From the NCBI GenBank assembly GCA_000320605.2, contig KB445793.1:446556-510555 (forward strand): DNA of 64,000 bases, in the 5' to 3' direction. The position numbers and the translations under genes were made by a program. The notes under the pieces were generated by a model, which saw nothing but the letters and a program-made list of their open reading frames with translations, was not told the origin of the DNA and did no database searches. The stretch comes from Gelatoporia subvermispora B. Lineage: Eukaryota; Basidiomycota; Agaricomycetes; Polyporales; Gelatoporiaceae. Positions 49,283 to 63,159 of the stretch are shown here, in pieces (the first letter of the stretch is position 1; each line of letters opens with the position of its first letter).

Positions 49283-52200
49283 ATGCAGCGCGATGAGGAC
49301 GTACTCGATCTGTCCTCTGGCGATTTAACTGCGGAATCATCAATCCTACTGACGCCACCAAACGTCCTTGAATATCCCAACTTGCATTCGGAGGATCTGC
49401 ACCCCATGAAGCTCAGGAGGGGCCCTAGTGGCTTGATTGATTGTCACGAGTGAGACATGTGCCGTTTTTCTTTGTTCTGATGCTTCTAACACGGATAACA
49501 CGGACACAAGTGTCTTGGCGAAGAGTGAGTCATTGAGCCGACAGCTACGTGTGCCCTGATGCGACGTTGTATAGCATTTGGTCACAAAGAGTACAAAGGC
49601 AAACAGAAGCAGATTGTTGAAGCTGCCGTGCAAGGTGCGCTCATCCGAACACCTCTGAACACGTTCGATGGGGCGCTTATGTGGAGTTGATGTTGTTAGG
49701 TGCCGATATCTTCGTCCTGGCGCCGACTGGAATGGGCAAGGTCATTCACTGTTTGATTAGACTGGCCTCAGTTTTGACAGATATGCCTCATATTTGACAG
49801 AGTATATGCTTCCAAGTGCCTGCGATTGCGGAGCAGGTGAGCTTCACTGAATGACCCTGTCATCCGGGGACTCATCACTCCTGGAAGCATGGGGTCACAG
49901 TGGTTGTTTCACCTCTACTAGGTAAACCCGGTTGAGCGTGCTTTTCGGAGAAGCTAAACTGATGTTGATACAACAGCGCTGATGAAAAACCGTAAGCAAC
50001 ATTAATTGCTTCGCCCATCACATCTCTCATCGATAGAAGCAGAGGTCGCCAAATTGCGCAGACTCCACGTTCCCGTGGTTGCACTGACCTCCGAGACGTC
50101 ACACGAGGAAAAGCAGGAGGTAGACGATTGCCGCCTTAATGTCTTGATTGACCGGATCACCGTCCTGACCTTCCTGTCAGATAATGCGAGATTTGTCTTC
50201 TGGAAGCCCGGAGATTCGGCTGCTATACGGCAAGTTGGATCAATCACGAGGTGGCCATGCATAGCCTTGACGCACAGTGCAGTTAGTCCGGAGAAGTTCT
50301 GCACGCCAGAATTGAAGCGTCTTTTCGAGACTTTGTCCACCCAAGGCGAGCTCAACCGTTTGGTCGTGGATGAGGTATCTACCCAGCCATGTATGCGCAT
50401 CGCGTTGCTGATTGACGCTGCATGCTAGGCACATTGTATATCAGTATGTCCAGGTGACGATTGTGGCATCCTCATTCATCAGGAATGCTTCGACAGGAAT
50501 GGGGCCACGACTTCCGCGCCGAGTACAGACGGCTTGGTTCATTCCGCGATAGATATCCCACCATACCCATCATGGCGCTCACTGCCACTGCGACGCCCAT
50601 GTGAGCCGGCTCCACCTCCGACGCCTGCCACCTTCCTGACAGTGATATATCATGCCAAGCGTGCAGGACGACATTGTTCGAAGCCTGAAGATGGCTGAGG
50701 ACCACATGCTCAAAGTGGTGCATCCGTTCAACCGCTCCAATCTATTTTATGAGGTATTTGGCATCGATCCGGAGCTTGCCGGTCTTCTCACGCAGTCACG
50801 GGACAGGTGCAATATCTTGCATCGTCATACCAGGATGCACATATGTCCGAAATTCACAAATATATCAGTAGATTGCATGAACGACGCGGCCGTCCATCAT
50901 CTGGTATCATCTATTGCAGAACAAGGAAAACCTGCGACGAATTGTCTCAGTTTCTCAGAGGCAAGGGTCTGAATGCCAGGCCATATCACAGAGGAATCCC
51001 GTACGCCTTCGATCCGCCATTCATATGACATTCATGTTGATCGCGCGCTCAATGAATTAGACCTGCTACTCTGGATAGGACTCTGGCAGATTGGGAGATC
51101 GGTGGCTCTGATGAAGGCGGCGTTGACGTTGTAAGTCGATGTTCCGATGCTTCTCGCAGAATTTGGATGACGTAGATAGGTCTGCGCCACGGTTGCATTT
51201 GGCATGGGTATTGACAAGGCAGATGTTCGGTGCGTCATATAATCAAAACCTCTTGCAAGGGGGCTTATGTGATGTCAGATACATCATCCACTATGATCTA
51301 CCGAAGAGTTTCGAGGGTAGGTGGAAATTGCTATTGATATCAATCACACAACACTCCGGCTAACTGACGGCTGCAGGTTACTACCAGGAGACTGGTAAAA
51401 TTTTTCAACGTCTGTATCTAGATGTGTGTTCATCATCCGAAATACTCAGGTCGTGCGGGACGTGATGGCTCGGTGGGTCACAAGTCAAGACTTAGTGTAC
51501 AGCTGATGACAATTTCGGCAGCCATCGAAATGTATTCTGTTCTACTGTGAGTCTTCCAACAATTACAACCCACTCAGTCTAAAAATAATTCCAGCAAGAG
51601 AGGATGTAGTACGCGTCCGCAAACTCGTGTCCGGTGCACATGCCAGACGCGTCGTACAAGTGGACACTTTCGGTGGACCCGTGCCCAGTCAACGGGCTGT
51701 CGACAGTTTAACTGCAGTACGGCTCTTTGATGTATGAAATCTGGGTCTCATCTGATTCGATCTTCACAGCTTATCAACTACGCAGAGAACGTGCACACCT
51801 GTCGGCACGTGGTGAGCTTCGAAAGACTGTTCAGTTATGATGATTGCAGGCTCATGAAGACCCAGACAATATGTAGGTATTTTGGGGAGATTATCGACAC
51901 CGAAGATCCAGATATTGCAGCCAGGTATTGCCATGGCATGTGCGACGTGAGTCCTTCAAACTCGGTTCAAGAGCAACTACGGATACTCCACAGGTTTGTA
52001 AATATCCAGAGAAGACTAAGGGTCGCAAGGGACGACTGACGTATATGGACTTTATCGACTCTCAGATAGAAGCCCTTCAGCGACAAGCAACTAATATTGA
52101 CGAAGATAAAGGCGTAGTCAAAATTATGGCAGACAACTTTAAGAAGAAAGACAAAGACGCGGTCTGGAAGAGGAATTTCCGCAGCTTCGACACTGAGGAT

Positions 52201-53382
52201 GAGAACGAAGTACCTGGTCGCGCAGGACCCTCTGAGACTCACAAACCTTGGCAGCGTGAGCAACTTGCTCCTCGTAATATAAATGGGGCCCTTTCCGGTG
52301 GCAAACGGCCTTCTTCGCCTCAATACTCTGCTCGGAGTAGTGTCAAGAAACAGAAACAGAATCCATTCCCTCCAGTGGCAATATGTGCGCTGAAACATAT
52401 GTGATTTGGAGAGAAAGTGCTAACTACCTTGTACACAGCGAACAGGCTAAAGAAGAGCTTTAAGACGCCATTCCGATCACCTTTTCTGCAAGTTCCTGCG
52501 CATGAACCAGACGAAGTCATTGAGATCGTAGACCCGCCCGAAGAATATGATGACATGCCTAAAGACATTCTGAACGTTGACGTTGGCCACGACGTCATTG
52601 AGATCGAAGACGGTGATTACACAGATCCACAAGAACCGGAGGATGCTGCGAAGGAAATACCTGACACCGTCAATCCTGAGGGACCGTTTGATGACTTCCA
52701 AGAATTCCAGAATGGATGGGAGTATGATCATGCCAATGATGTCGATGAGCACGACGTGATTGAGATAGACGATTCTCCCGTAATAGGCGACCACTGTGTG
52801 TGCGCATTCTGCACTTTATTCAACGAATCTGACGGAATTTGCTAGCTTCTCCTCACTTATCTCCAGCCACGGATGTCGATTTAGAGGCCTCTTTTTCGCA
52901 GAAGATTCCTGTGAGTACATCTCATTTGATAAATCGGGCCTCATAACAGTTGTTCGGGGATATTTAGGTTCCATTGCGTGAGAAGACATTCCAAGATCTG
53001 AGGCGTACCCTTGACTCTGTCTTCACACCACGGGATACCGACAATCGCATATGGCACGAAGTGCATATGATCGCTCAAAGCGCAGACACCAGGTTTGTCG
53101 TAGGTTTCATTGATGATAATCTTGGCTCAGGTCTATGAAATGTGCAGGGCTGAGGTGCTTTCATTGCTCGCCCGTGACCTGGAGTTTGCTGTATGGCAAT
53201 TCAGCGCGACAGAAGACGGTTACGGGGATCGATCCGAGTCGAAGATCAACATCGTGAAGCGCTTTTCTGCTTCCACGATCTGGGACGAGCTAGACTGGGC
53301 GCAACATAAAGATAGCAGAGAAGTCGTGGATGGTCTCAGGCGTATATGTGCTGTACGGAAAGGTAAGGCTAGAGTATTATGA
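49283..53382 (+). CDS. RecQ-family ATP-dependent DNA helicase
   Basis: A 28-exon model from 49283 to 53382 gives 879 aa (2,640 nt). The helicase core spans about 55-450: [18 protein letters not shown] (Q-motif region); Walker A APTGMGKS, split by an intron; VVSPLLALMKNQ; VVDE|AHCIS|EWGHDFR, with the DEAH box split over three exons; [18 protein letters not shown]; and motif [14 protein letters not shown] Cys4 zinc site follows at about 455-495 (TCRHV, ICRYFGE, MCDVCKYP). The C-terminal 380 residues are mostly charged and disordered and contain three VIEI-acidic motifs. Microexons: 49511-49524 (14 nt), 49977-49991 (15), 50429-50443 (15), 51377-51394 (18). Intron 50230-50282 is GC-AG. Family role: 3'-5' unwinding in recombination and replication repair in the nucleus. 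It is not the long Sgs1 type. Its stop lies 67 bp from that of NTA1. Confidence 0.93.
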
Positions 53383-53449
53383 GACGCACACCGTATATTG
53401 CAAGCGATGATGTACGATGGCAACAACTTTGGAAACTTAACGCGCAACA

Positions 53450-54675
53450 TCAGCAATCCTCGTCCCGAGCAGGTATCGTCCAAATTTCTATGCCCTCTTG
53501 ATGACGTGTCATAACGTCCAGGAGCCTTGGCCTCCCGGATGAGCTTCGCAGGCTCAGAAGCGCTGATGATCCTGCAAACATTGCATCTGAGTGCATATGT
53601 CAACCAAAGGAGCTTAGCGAATGACGAGATGTTATCCGACCGTTTTCTTGCCCGCATCTGTTACAAATGACTACTATAGTCTCTGGCGTATGTTTGAGGC
53701 CCGGAAAATTGTCATCGACACCGTTACTTTCGGGTTCTTGATCATTATTCTTCTCCCATAAGGGACTCAACCTGTGTGCCCAATAATTCACAGTGGAAGC
53801 ATCAAATTCCGGATCTTCATCCTTCCCGGAGTCTAGCCATGCGTTGAGCATGACAAGAAGGTTGGTTTTCTTCAATATGCAGTATTCCGCAATTTCGTAA
53901 GGACCTTTAAGCGTCCAGTCTGCTGGTGGCTGCACGTTGAGGTCCATGCATATGCCGAGTGTCACAATCCCAAGAGGACGTGGAAGATCGAATGAGACGA
54001 AACCGGAACCTGGCACGGTGTAATTCCAAAAAAACGTCACCATAGCGCTGCAACAGGACGCACCGGCTTTCGCCCAAGTCATATCGGTTTCGTATAGATT
54101 CGTCTTGCGGTAGCCGCCTACCCATTGCCCGTCTGGACCATATAGGACAGCACTGTTTGCACCAATTTTCGTTACTTGATTTCCCTCGGAATCTTTGCCT
54201 TCCTCAATTTCTTCTGGAGGCAGTTTCTCCGGGTATCCGGCTGTGACATAGCAGTGCAGTCGCCTGGCCAGCTCGGCGCAAAAGAGTGATGTAGGGCCTA
54301 TACGCGGCTGCTCGAGGTACGGCTCGATGGCCGGCGCATTTGGGAAGACATAGCCTTATTTGTCTCGAATATGAAACCTCGCATGAGTATATATGCGTTG
54401 ACCTTTCACCTGTGAAGACCATCTCAGGTAGACATACTAGGTCGACGGAGCGCGGTGCAAGCCTATTGGAGGGATGCTCGATCAACGGATGCACTAAGGC
54501 AGACGGACGACGCACTTGTCGCAAAAACTCCTGGCAGTTTTGATGTTTTCCTCAACACAGCCTATCTAATAACAAGACTTTCTGATTACAAAGGACTGTC
54601 CTGACGAGGATGTTGGCGTACCTTGGGAGAGAACTGAACGACCGCTATTCGCGGTCTAGTCGCCTTCACACTCAT
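53450..54675 (-). CDS. NTA1: Protein N-terminal asparagine/glutamine amidase (nitrilase family)
   Basis: Six exons (complement of 54622-54675, 54516-54565, 54410-54462, 54064-54354, 53641-54009, 53450-53586) give 317 aa. The nitrilase catalytic triad is visible: Glu in LVCLPEMVFTGYVF, Lys in GGYRKTNLYETD and Cys in VTLGICMDLN. The specific pattern around them (RIGPTSLFCAELARRL and QPPADWTLKGPYEIAEYC) fits fungal Nta1, which deamidates N-terminal Asn or Gln and so feeds the Arg/N-degron pathway of protein breakdown. The length is shorter than yeast Nta1 (457 aa) but complete for the fold, ending DEDC. The intron at 54010-54063 is 54 nt and in frame, so a retained form would stay open; splicing restores the usual short loop. 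The gene is tail to tail with the RecQ helicase. Confidence 0.9.
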
Positions 54676-55529
54676 GGCGGTCTTGATGCGAGTTCGTATT
54701 ACGTCTAAGCTGATGAACCTCGTCTTGAAAAATGTGATCAATCGTTAAAGCCACGGAACTGGTGGTCCTATCAAGGAAAGGTGGATAGGTCCACATGCTG
54801 AACGGCTGAAACGGGACGAACGAACCAGTCTGCGGGCGTTCGAAAGGTTAAGCGCCTGACCCAGGCCGTGGCCTCCACGTGGCACGGATACATAGGTCAG
54901 CCTCATCTGTCTCTCAGTGGGCGGCGGACGCCGGACTTGCGCCAGACATAGCATTGCTGCTTGCTCTTGAGCTTGGGTAGCCACGGCCAATGCCATCTAC
55001 TTGCGTACAAACTATGTCGAACCCTGATATGTTCGATAGTTTCTGGCGAATCATGCCTGGCGGGTCTGGTCTTCAATCAAATGACCTTTCGCCGGCGGAT
55101 TAATGGCACTGCGTCTCTGTTTCGGATGTCGCAGTATAGCTTCGCATGGTCGTGGAAGATGGCTAACCGCAAGCTTCGCCGGAACAATGGCCAGTCTGGA
55201 ACAGTGTTGCATCTATGCACGGTGGAAACGTTTCGCAGGCTGCTTTGCCGAGGCCACGGCCTAAGGCCGACCTGTGGAGGCCGCGAAGTCAAAGCCATCT
55301 GGTAAAAATGCTGCCCCCCCCGCATCCAATATCGCTTGGACATTGTTGGGAACTTTGTTTGACATCTAGACAATGCGAAGCCACAGTCGAAATGGCCACA
55401 GCTTGCAAGTTTGGCCTCGTACATAAATTCCGCCAACATATACGCTACCCGACTGTGTTTCTTTCCATCGTGCCCTTACTATCTTCACGCTCGCCGACCT
55501 GTCTCTCTTCGGATACATCCACTGTTAAT
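54676..55529. other. Divergent promoter, NTA1 and F-box paralog 3
   Basis: 854 bp between outward-facing starts. The F-box frame stays open back to an ATG at 55215, but paralog comparison places the start at 55530. No copy of the inverted repeat seen upstream of paralogs 2 and 4. Confidence 0.45.
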
Positions 55530-57254
55530 ATGGCTCCCTCGGAAATGGACATGCTGTATGCAGTACTTCCGCCCCTGCCACAAGACGAAGCGAAACTTGT
55601 TGCTACTCTGCCACTGGAGGAATTGCGAGCATGGGCTTTCCACAAGATGAACAAGCAGTCCAAATACGCCCTCTCGTACCGATATATGTACAACGAAACA
55701 TCTCCAATCAACCGCCTTCCGACGGAGCTGTTGACCGAGATCGTTTTCTTGTGGACCTTCTTCGGCTCGGACCCAATGGGAATGCCTTCATACGAATGGA
55801 TGGCGCGGATGGGTGTTTGCCGACGCTGGCGGGGCATTGCTCTATCGACTGCATTGCTTTGGACAAAGATCTCCACAGGCATTGCACGAACACTCCCACC
55901 CTTGCACACATTTCTTGCGCGCTCAGGCGCCTGCATGATTGACGTGCGGTTAATCGGTTACGTTGATGACCCTTCATCCCCCACCATGCGCCTCAATCCA
56001 TACCCCGAGATTAGTGCCTTCTTCTCCGAGATCATGAGAAGCTATGCTGAACGCGTTCAGTCATTGGACATCAAGCTATGGTTCGATACGGATGCCTCAA
56101 CGTTCCATGATTACTTGCTCAAGATCTCCCAGAAATGTGTCAGCATCACAGCTCTTCAGCTTGCGTGCATGGACGGATCAATACCTATTTGCCTCGATCT
56201 CTCATCTTTCCAGAAGTTGCGTCGTCTAACGTGCTCTACTCAAATCCGTATCGATACGTCCATCCCCACTCGGCTCACGTCTCTTACCGTGGTCCTTGGC
56301 AAAGCGATCTCAGTGACAGACTTGCTCTCGCTCTTACGATGCACGCCATCTCTGGAGTCCATCTGTATATCTTTTAGCCGTAGAAGCCATCTGGGTCAGA
56401 TAGAGGATTTCCCGGCATCATCCCGCTCAGGCTCCTCTATGGTGGTCCCGAAAATCCGTCTTCCTTCCCTGCGATCGCTAGACTTCCACGGGTCACAGTA
56501 CACGCTTATCAAAGGCGTTCTCTCCCAACTCTGCGAGCTCCGGGCGTCGATCACCATCATCGAATCGTACGGACTTAGAACCCCGAGATTTCCCGTCGCG
56601 AAGGTGGCCCCACCTCTTATTCAAGCCTGCAGGGAAGCGCTGAACATCGATACGGAACCGGGAGTACTTTCCATTGAAGACACGTGCGGTGCTACCTCCT
56701 GTGTCATCAGCGGCGAAGACAAGCGGCGATGGTCTGTCAAGGTAGAGCTCGCTCGATATTACCAAGAGGACGGCGCCATCAGTACCATTATTCCCGACAT
56801 CGTGAAGAAGTTTCAGCCTTTGCAGTTCAGGACGCTACACGTCCTGAGGAATGACGGGTCATCCTGGCGTGAACCTCTCGACTGGCGAGCCACGTTTGTG
56901 GCGCTCCCATACATCGAAACCCTCAAGGTGTTCTCCGATGATGCAATTGCTGCCCTTTGGAAAGTCCTCGGCCAGCAAGACGAGGTCGCTGTACCGCTGC
57001 TAGCATCGATAGAATGTCACTTGAAGCGCCAGCGGGTTTCGACCCTGGAGCATACACGGTCGGCCATGGTCGAATGTCTTGCGTACCGCAAGCAGCGTGG
57101 AGCACCTGTACGATCGTTGGGATTCGAAGCTTTTGTGGACTCGTTATCGCAGGCGGATAGGGAGAGACATGAGAGTGTCAGGGAGAGACTGACGGACCTT
57201 CTTCGCGTTACCAGCTTCGAGATTAGCGTGGAGGAATTTGAGGATGATATCTAG
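55530..57254 (+). CDS. F-box protein, paralog 3
   Basis: Intronless, 574 aa from the ATG at 55530. This start was chosen because MAPSEMDMLYAVLPPLPQDE lines up with the starts of paralogs 2 and 4; the open frame extends back to 55215 (679 aa). The F-box is at about 60-115 (INRLPTELLTEIVFLW, WMARMGVCRRWRGIALST), followed by a leucine-rich substrate region. The C-terminus (SMVECLAYRKQRGAPVRSLG, then FEAFVDSLSQADRERHESV) is nearly identical to paralog 2, while the middle is more diverged; this points to recent exchange or to strong constraint at the end. Probable SCF ubiquitin-ligase receptor with unknown target. Confidence 0.87.
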   Translation: MAPSEMDMLYAVLPPLPQDEAKLVATLPLEELRAWAFHKMNKQSKYALSYRYMYNETSPINRLPTELLTEIVFLWTFFGSDPMGMPSYEWMARMGVCRRWRGIALSTALLWTKISTGIARTLPPLHTFLARSGACMIDVRLIGYVDDPSSPTMRLNPYPEISAFFSEIMRSYAERVQSLDIKLWFDTDASTFHDYLLKISQKCVSITALQLACMDGSIPICLDLSSFQKLRRLTCSTQIRIDTSIPTRLTSLTVVLGKAISVTDLLSLLRCTPSLESICISFSRRSHLGQIEDFPASSRSGSSMVVPKIRLPSLRSLDFHGSQYTLIKGVLSQLCELRASITIIESYGLRTPRFPVAKVAPPLIQACREALNIDTEPGVLSIEDTCGATSCVISGEDKRRWSVKVELARYYQEDGAISTIIPDIVKKFQPLQFRTLHVLRNDGSSWREPLDWRATFVALPYIETLKVFSDDAIAALWKVLGQQDEVAVPLLASIECHLKRQRVSTLEHTRSAMVECLAYRKQRGAPVRSLGFEAFVDSLSQADRERHESVRERLTDLLRVTSFEISVEEFEDDI

Positions 57255-58097
57255 ACATATAGTTATTCATTCGGGGCCCCTTTTCCGCGAAACGAAGAAC
57301 GAGGACAGCGAGTCAAGTCTGAAGCATCAGGCGCATATCAGCGCAACTAATGGCTGTGGATCAATGAACATACTTGATTCTATTTGTGTAGTGCGAACTT
57401 GTCTCAATCCAGTTCCGGTTGACACCTTAGCTATGTGCGGTTTTGAACCTTCATTGCGGCTCGTGATCGAACCAACAGGGGCACGTAATCGTTGAAATTC
57501 GGGGCGATCGCGGAGTTATCTATCCAGGTGGTCAATAACAGTCATGAGAAGGTCAGGGAGAGAGAGATGGACAACTCTTGTTGAGTCCGCCTGTTTCGAT
57601 GTTGTGGAAGTACAGTAATCCTCTGGGTAATCCGCCGTTTGTATATCTTACAGGACCGAGAGACGACACCAATGGGTGGAGATCGTCTGTTATTTTTGCC
57701 TTCACCCATATCATTTCTATTGCGAGCCATATTTTATTACTGGTGGTGTCGGCGGCTCTACTCGATTACATGCGTATAATGCGAAACCGTCAATCTATCG
57801 GAGCCCGATGTCATCACGCTTCTCTGAACAAACCTTCCACATTCCGTGGGCATATGGCAGCTCATTTGTCAAACAACTGATTTTAGTCACAAAACGTAAC
57901 ATTCCACGGCAACATCATTATTGGCATTGTAGTCGATTTATGCAAGCGCCTCAGAGTATAGGAACATTTACCGTCATATCAATTAAGACCGTAGAAGTAC
58001 ATGCCATTCAAACGTCCGACTTACACGCAGCTGCTAGTCACGATCGGGATGAAGGACGAAATTTTGTCGAAAGGATGCTAAAGAGCCAGCGTTACAG
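57255..58097. other. Intergenic with F-box 3'-end relic
   Basis: Between paralog 3 (+) and the xylanase gene (-, stop at 58098). Apart from the relic at 57543-57616, the stretch 57740-57780 (CTACTCGATTACATGCGTAT) resembles the 3' flank of paralog 4 near 63310. No complete gene is present. Confidence 0.5.
57543..57616 (+). pseudogene. Relic of an F-box gene 3' end
   Basis: About 75 bp resemble the last 25 codons of paralog 4 (63086-63160): the shared words include CATGAG, GTCAG, TCTTGTTGAGTC, TTTCGATGTT and GGAAG-ACAGTA. The frame is broken by a TGA, and nothing upstream matches the rest of the gene. It is a leftover from another family member. Confidence 0.7.
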
Positions 58098-61005
<2,908 letters not shown>

Positions 61006-61250
61006 ATGACGAACTCCGCGGAAGCCAATGCCAGTTCAGAACTGCATGACATCCGTATATCGGACATTGTACAAGGTCTGTGGGATTTTTTGTTGAGGCC
61101 ACGGAGGATGATCGAATTACTGGGCCCGCGAGAGCCAAGGCCCATGTGTGACGATGCTGCGTCCATCGGTCCAAGTCCCGCGGGCCCAGACGTTGGCATT
61201 GTCGCAGATCATAATCGACCCGCGGACACAACGAAGGCCCAAGATGCTAG
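61006..61250 (+). promoter_or_regulatory. Conserved upstream block of F-box paralog 4 with inverted repeat
   Basis: Similar to 22620-22877 of paralog 2. It contains TGGGCCCGCG at 61121-61130 and CGCGGGCCCA at 61179-61188, arm starts 58 bp apart, the same spacing as at paralog 2. The near arm ends 247 bp before the chosen ATG (243 bp at paralog 2). Here the block is in frame with the F-box ORF, so an N-terminally extended protein (717 aa from 61006) cannot be excluded. Confidence 0.55.
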
Positions 61251-61434
61251 CCACATCCGCAAAGCGGCCTTAGCTCACGCAGTGAGACTGGCTATAACTT
61301 CCGCTAGTGCACAGGAAGTTACGCAGTACCCGACCGCAGCCTTCCCTATCAATACCTCGCTATCTTCGCAATTGCAGATCGAGTTGCACCAGAGATCGTT
61401 ACAGCAGTTTACTCCGCACACGTCCCATCATCGC

Positions 61435-63159
61435 ATGGCGCAAATCGAGGTTGAAGATCTGTACGCGGAACTCCCGAGGCTCCCACAAGACGACACAGAA
61501 CTTGTGGCTACTTTATCCTCGCAAGAGCTGCGAGAATGGAGTTCCCAGCAGACCCGGACAGAACAGTCTGAATATGCCCTATCCTATCGATTCCTGTACA
61601 ATTCAACATTTCCTATCAATCGTCTTCCGACGGAGCTATTGGCCAATATCGTCTTCTTGTGGACCTTCTCCGGCTCGGACTTAACAAAGGAGCCTTCGTA
61701 CGATTGGATGGCGCATATGGGTGTCTGCCGACACTGGCGAGGCATTGCTCTATCGACCGCATTGCTTTGGACGAAGATCTCTACAAAGATTGCACGAAAT
61801 CAGTTTCGCACATTCGTTACGCGCGCAGGCACCTGCATGATCGACCTTTACCTGCATGGTACCGTTTCTCGGCCTCACTCCATAGGCTCCAATGCATCCT
61901 CCGAGATTGGTACCGTCATGAGGAAAGTGGTAAACTCTCGGAGCTATGCCGAACGCATTCGGTCGTTGGACATTGTACTGGGGGACTACACGCATGTCGC
62001 AACGTTCATGGATTACTGGTTCAGGATATCCATGATGTGTACCAACATCACCGCACTCCAGCTTTTGTGTAGGGACACAACATCCAAGCCAGGTGTCGAC
62101 ATCTCAGCCTTTCCGCATCTGCGCAGTCTGGCATGCTCCGCTCAATTTCAGATGCTGATCCCGCCCCATAGATCCGCTCCCATTCCACTCACATCTCTCA
62201 CAGTGGCCCCGAGTACGCACGGCCAGGTGGCGGCGTCGCTCTTATTTCTATATTACATGTCATATCTTGAATTCCTCTATATATCGTTTCCCCGTGGAGA
62301 CGATACAATTCAGGAGGCAGATCTCTTTTCGTCCCTCCGGTCAGCCTCCCCGAGAGACGATCTTCCTTCCCTGCGGTTGCTAGACCTTCGAGGGTCGCAG
62401 TATGCACTCATTGTGGACGCTCTCTCGCGTGTCCGCGAGCTCAATGCATCAATCAGCATCACAGACTCGTGCTCCGATGGAGATGATCCAAGCGCTCCCA
62501 TCATGCAGGTGTTTCCGTCCCTTGTGCAAGCCTGCAGGAAGGCGCTGGCCGTCCACCCGGGACCGGGAACACTTTCCATTGAAGAAACGTGCGGAGCTAC
62601 CTACTGCGTCATCAGCGGCGAAGACGAGCAGCGGTGGTCTGTCAAGATGCAATTTTCGCGCAAATCTCGAGAGGACGGCAACGCCAGCGCTATCATTCCT
62701 GATATCGTGCGGGAGTTCCGGCATTTGCGGTTCAAGACGCTGCACATCCGCCAGAATGACGAGTCATCCTGGCGGGAACATCTCGACTGGCTGGCTACTT
62801 TTGCGGCTCTCCCGTTTATCGAAAACCTCAAGGTGACCTCCGATAAGGCGGTAGACGCTCTTTGGGAGGCCCTCGGCCAGCAAGACGGTACGGCCGAGCT
62901 CACTGCGCCAATTCTGACATCGATCCAGTGCCAGTTGAAGCATCAGAAACGTTCGGCTTCGGACCTAGAGAATACGCTGTCGCTTATGGTCGAATGCCTT
63001 GCGTACCGCAAACAGCATGGAGCAGGCGTGCAATCGTTGGTTTTCGAGGGAACTGTGGAGTCGTTGTCTCAGGCGACCAAGGATAGCCATGAGGTAGTCA
63101 GAGAGAGATTGGCATCTCTTGTTGAGTCCCCCAGTTTCGATGTTCTGGAAGGACAGTAG
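61435..63159 (+). CDS. F-box protein, paralog 4
   Basis: Intronless, 574 aa from the ATG at 61435, which aligns with paralogs 2 and 3 (MAQIEVEDLYAELPRLPQDD); the open frame runs back to 61006. The F-box is at about 60-115 (INRLPTELLANIVFLW, WMAHMGVCRHWRGIALST). The substrate region resembles that of paralogs 2 and 3, including GTLSIEETCGATYCVISGED and a C-terminal VECLAYRKQHGAGVQSL block, but the last residues (ESPSFDVLEGQ) are closer to paralog 1. Paralog order and orientation (two minus genes at 18-22 kb, two plus genes at 55-63 kb) suggest an old inverted spread. Probable SCF ubiquitin-ligase receptor with unknown target. Confidence 0.87.
   Translation: MAQIEVEDLYAELPRLPQDDTELVATLSSQELREWSSQQTRTEQSEYALSYRFLYNSTFPINRLPTELLANIVFLWTFSGSDLTKEPSYDWMAHMGVCRHWRGIALSTALLWTKISTKIARNQFRTFVTRAGTCMIDLYLHGTVSRPHSIGSNASSEIGTVMRKVVNSRSYAERIRSLDIVLGDYTHVATFMDYWFRISMMCTNITALQLLCRDTTSKPGVDISAFPHLRSLACSAQFQMLIPPHRSAPIPLTSLTVAPSTHGQVAASLLFLYYMSYLEFLYISFPRGDDTIQEADLFSSLRSASPRDDLPSLRLLDLRGSQYALIVDALSRVRELNASISITDSCSDGDDPSAPIMQVFPSLVQACRKALAVHPGPGTLSIEETCGATYCVISGEDEQRWSVKMQFSRKSREDGNASAIIPDIVREFRHLRFKTLHIRQNDESSWREHLDWLATFAALPFIENLKVTSDKAVDALWEALGQQDGTAELTAPILTSIQCQLKHQKRSASDLENTLSLMVECLAYRKQHGAGVQSLVFEGTVESLSQATKDSHEVVRERLASLVESPSFDVLEGQ

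Noticed and set aside
49283..53382. RecQ helicase as a broken pseudogene
   Set aside because: The frames look fragmented, but 28 exons with good splice sites join to a full helicase with all motifs and a zinc site, and the length is a whole number of codons.
61006..61434. N-terminal extension of F-box paralog 4 as part of the protein
   Set aside because: Paralogs 2 and 3 start at the position matching 61435, and at paralog 2 the similar upstream block is not joined to the gene; kept as a regulatory block instead, with the alternative noted.
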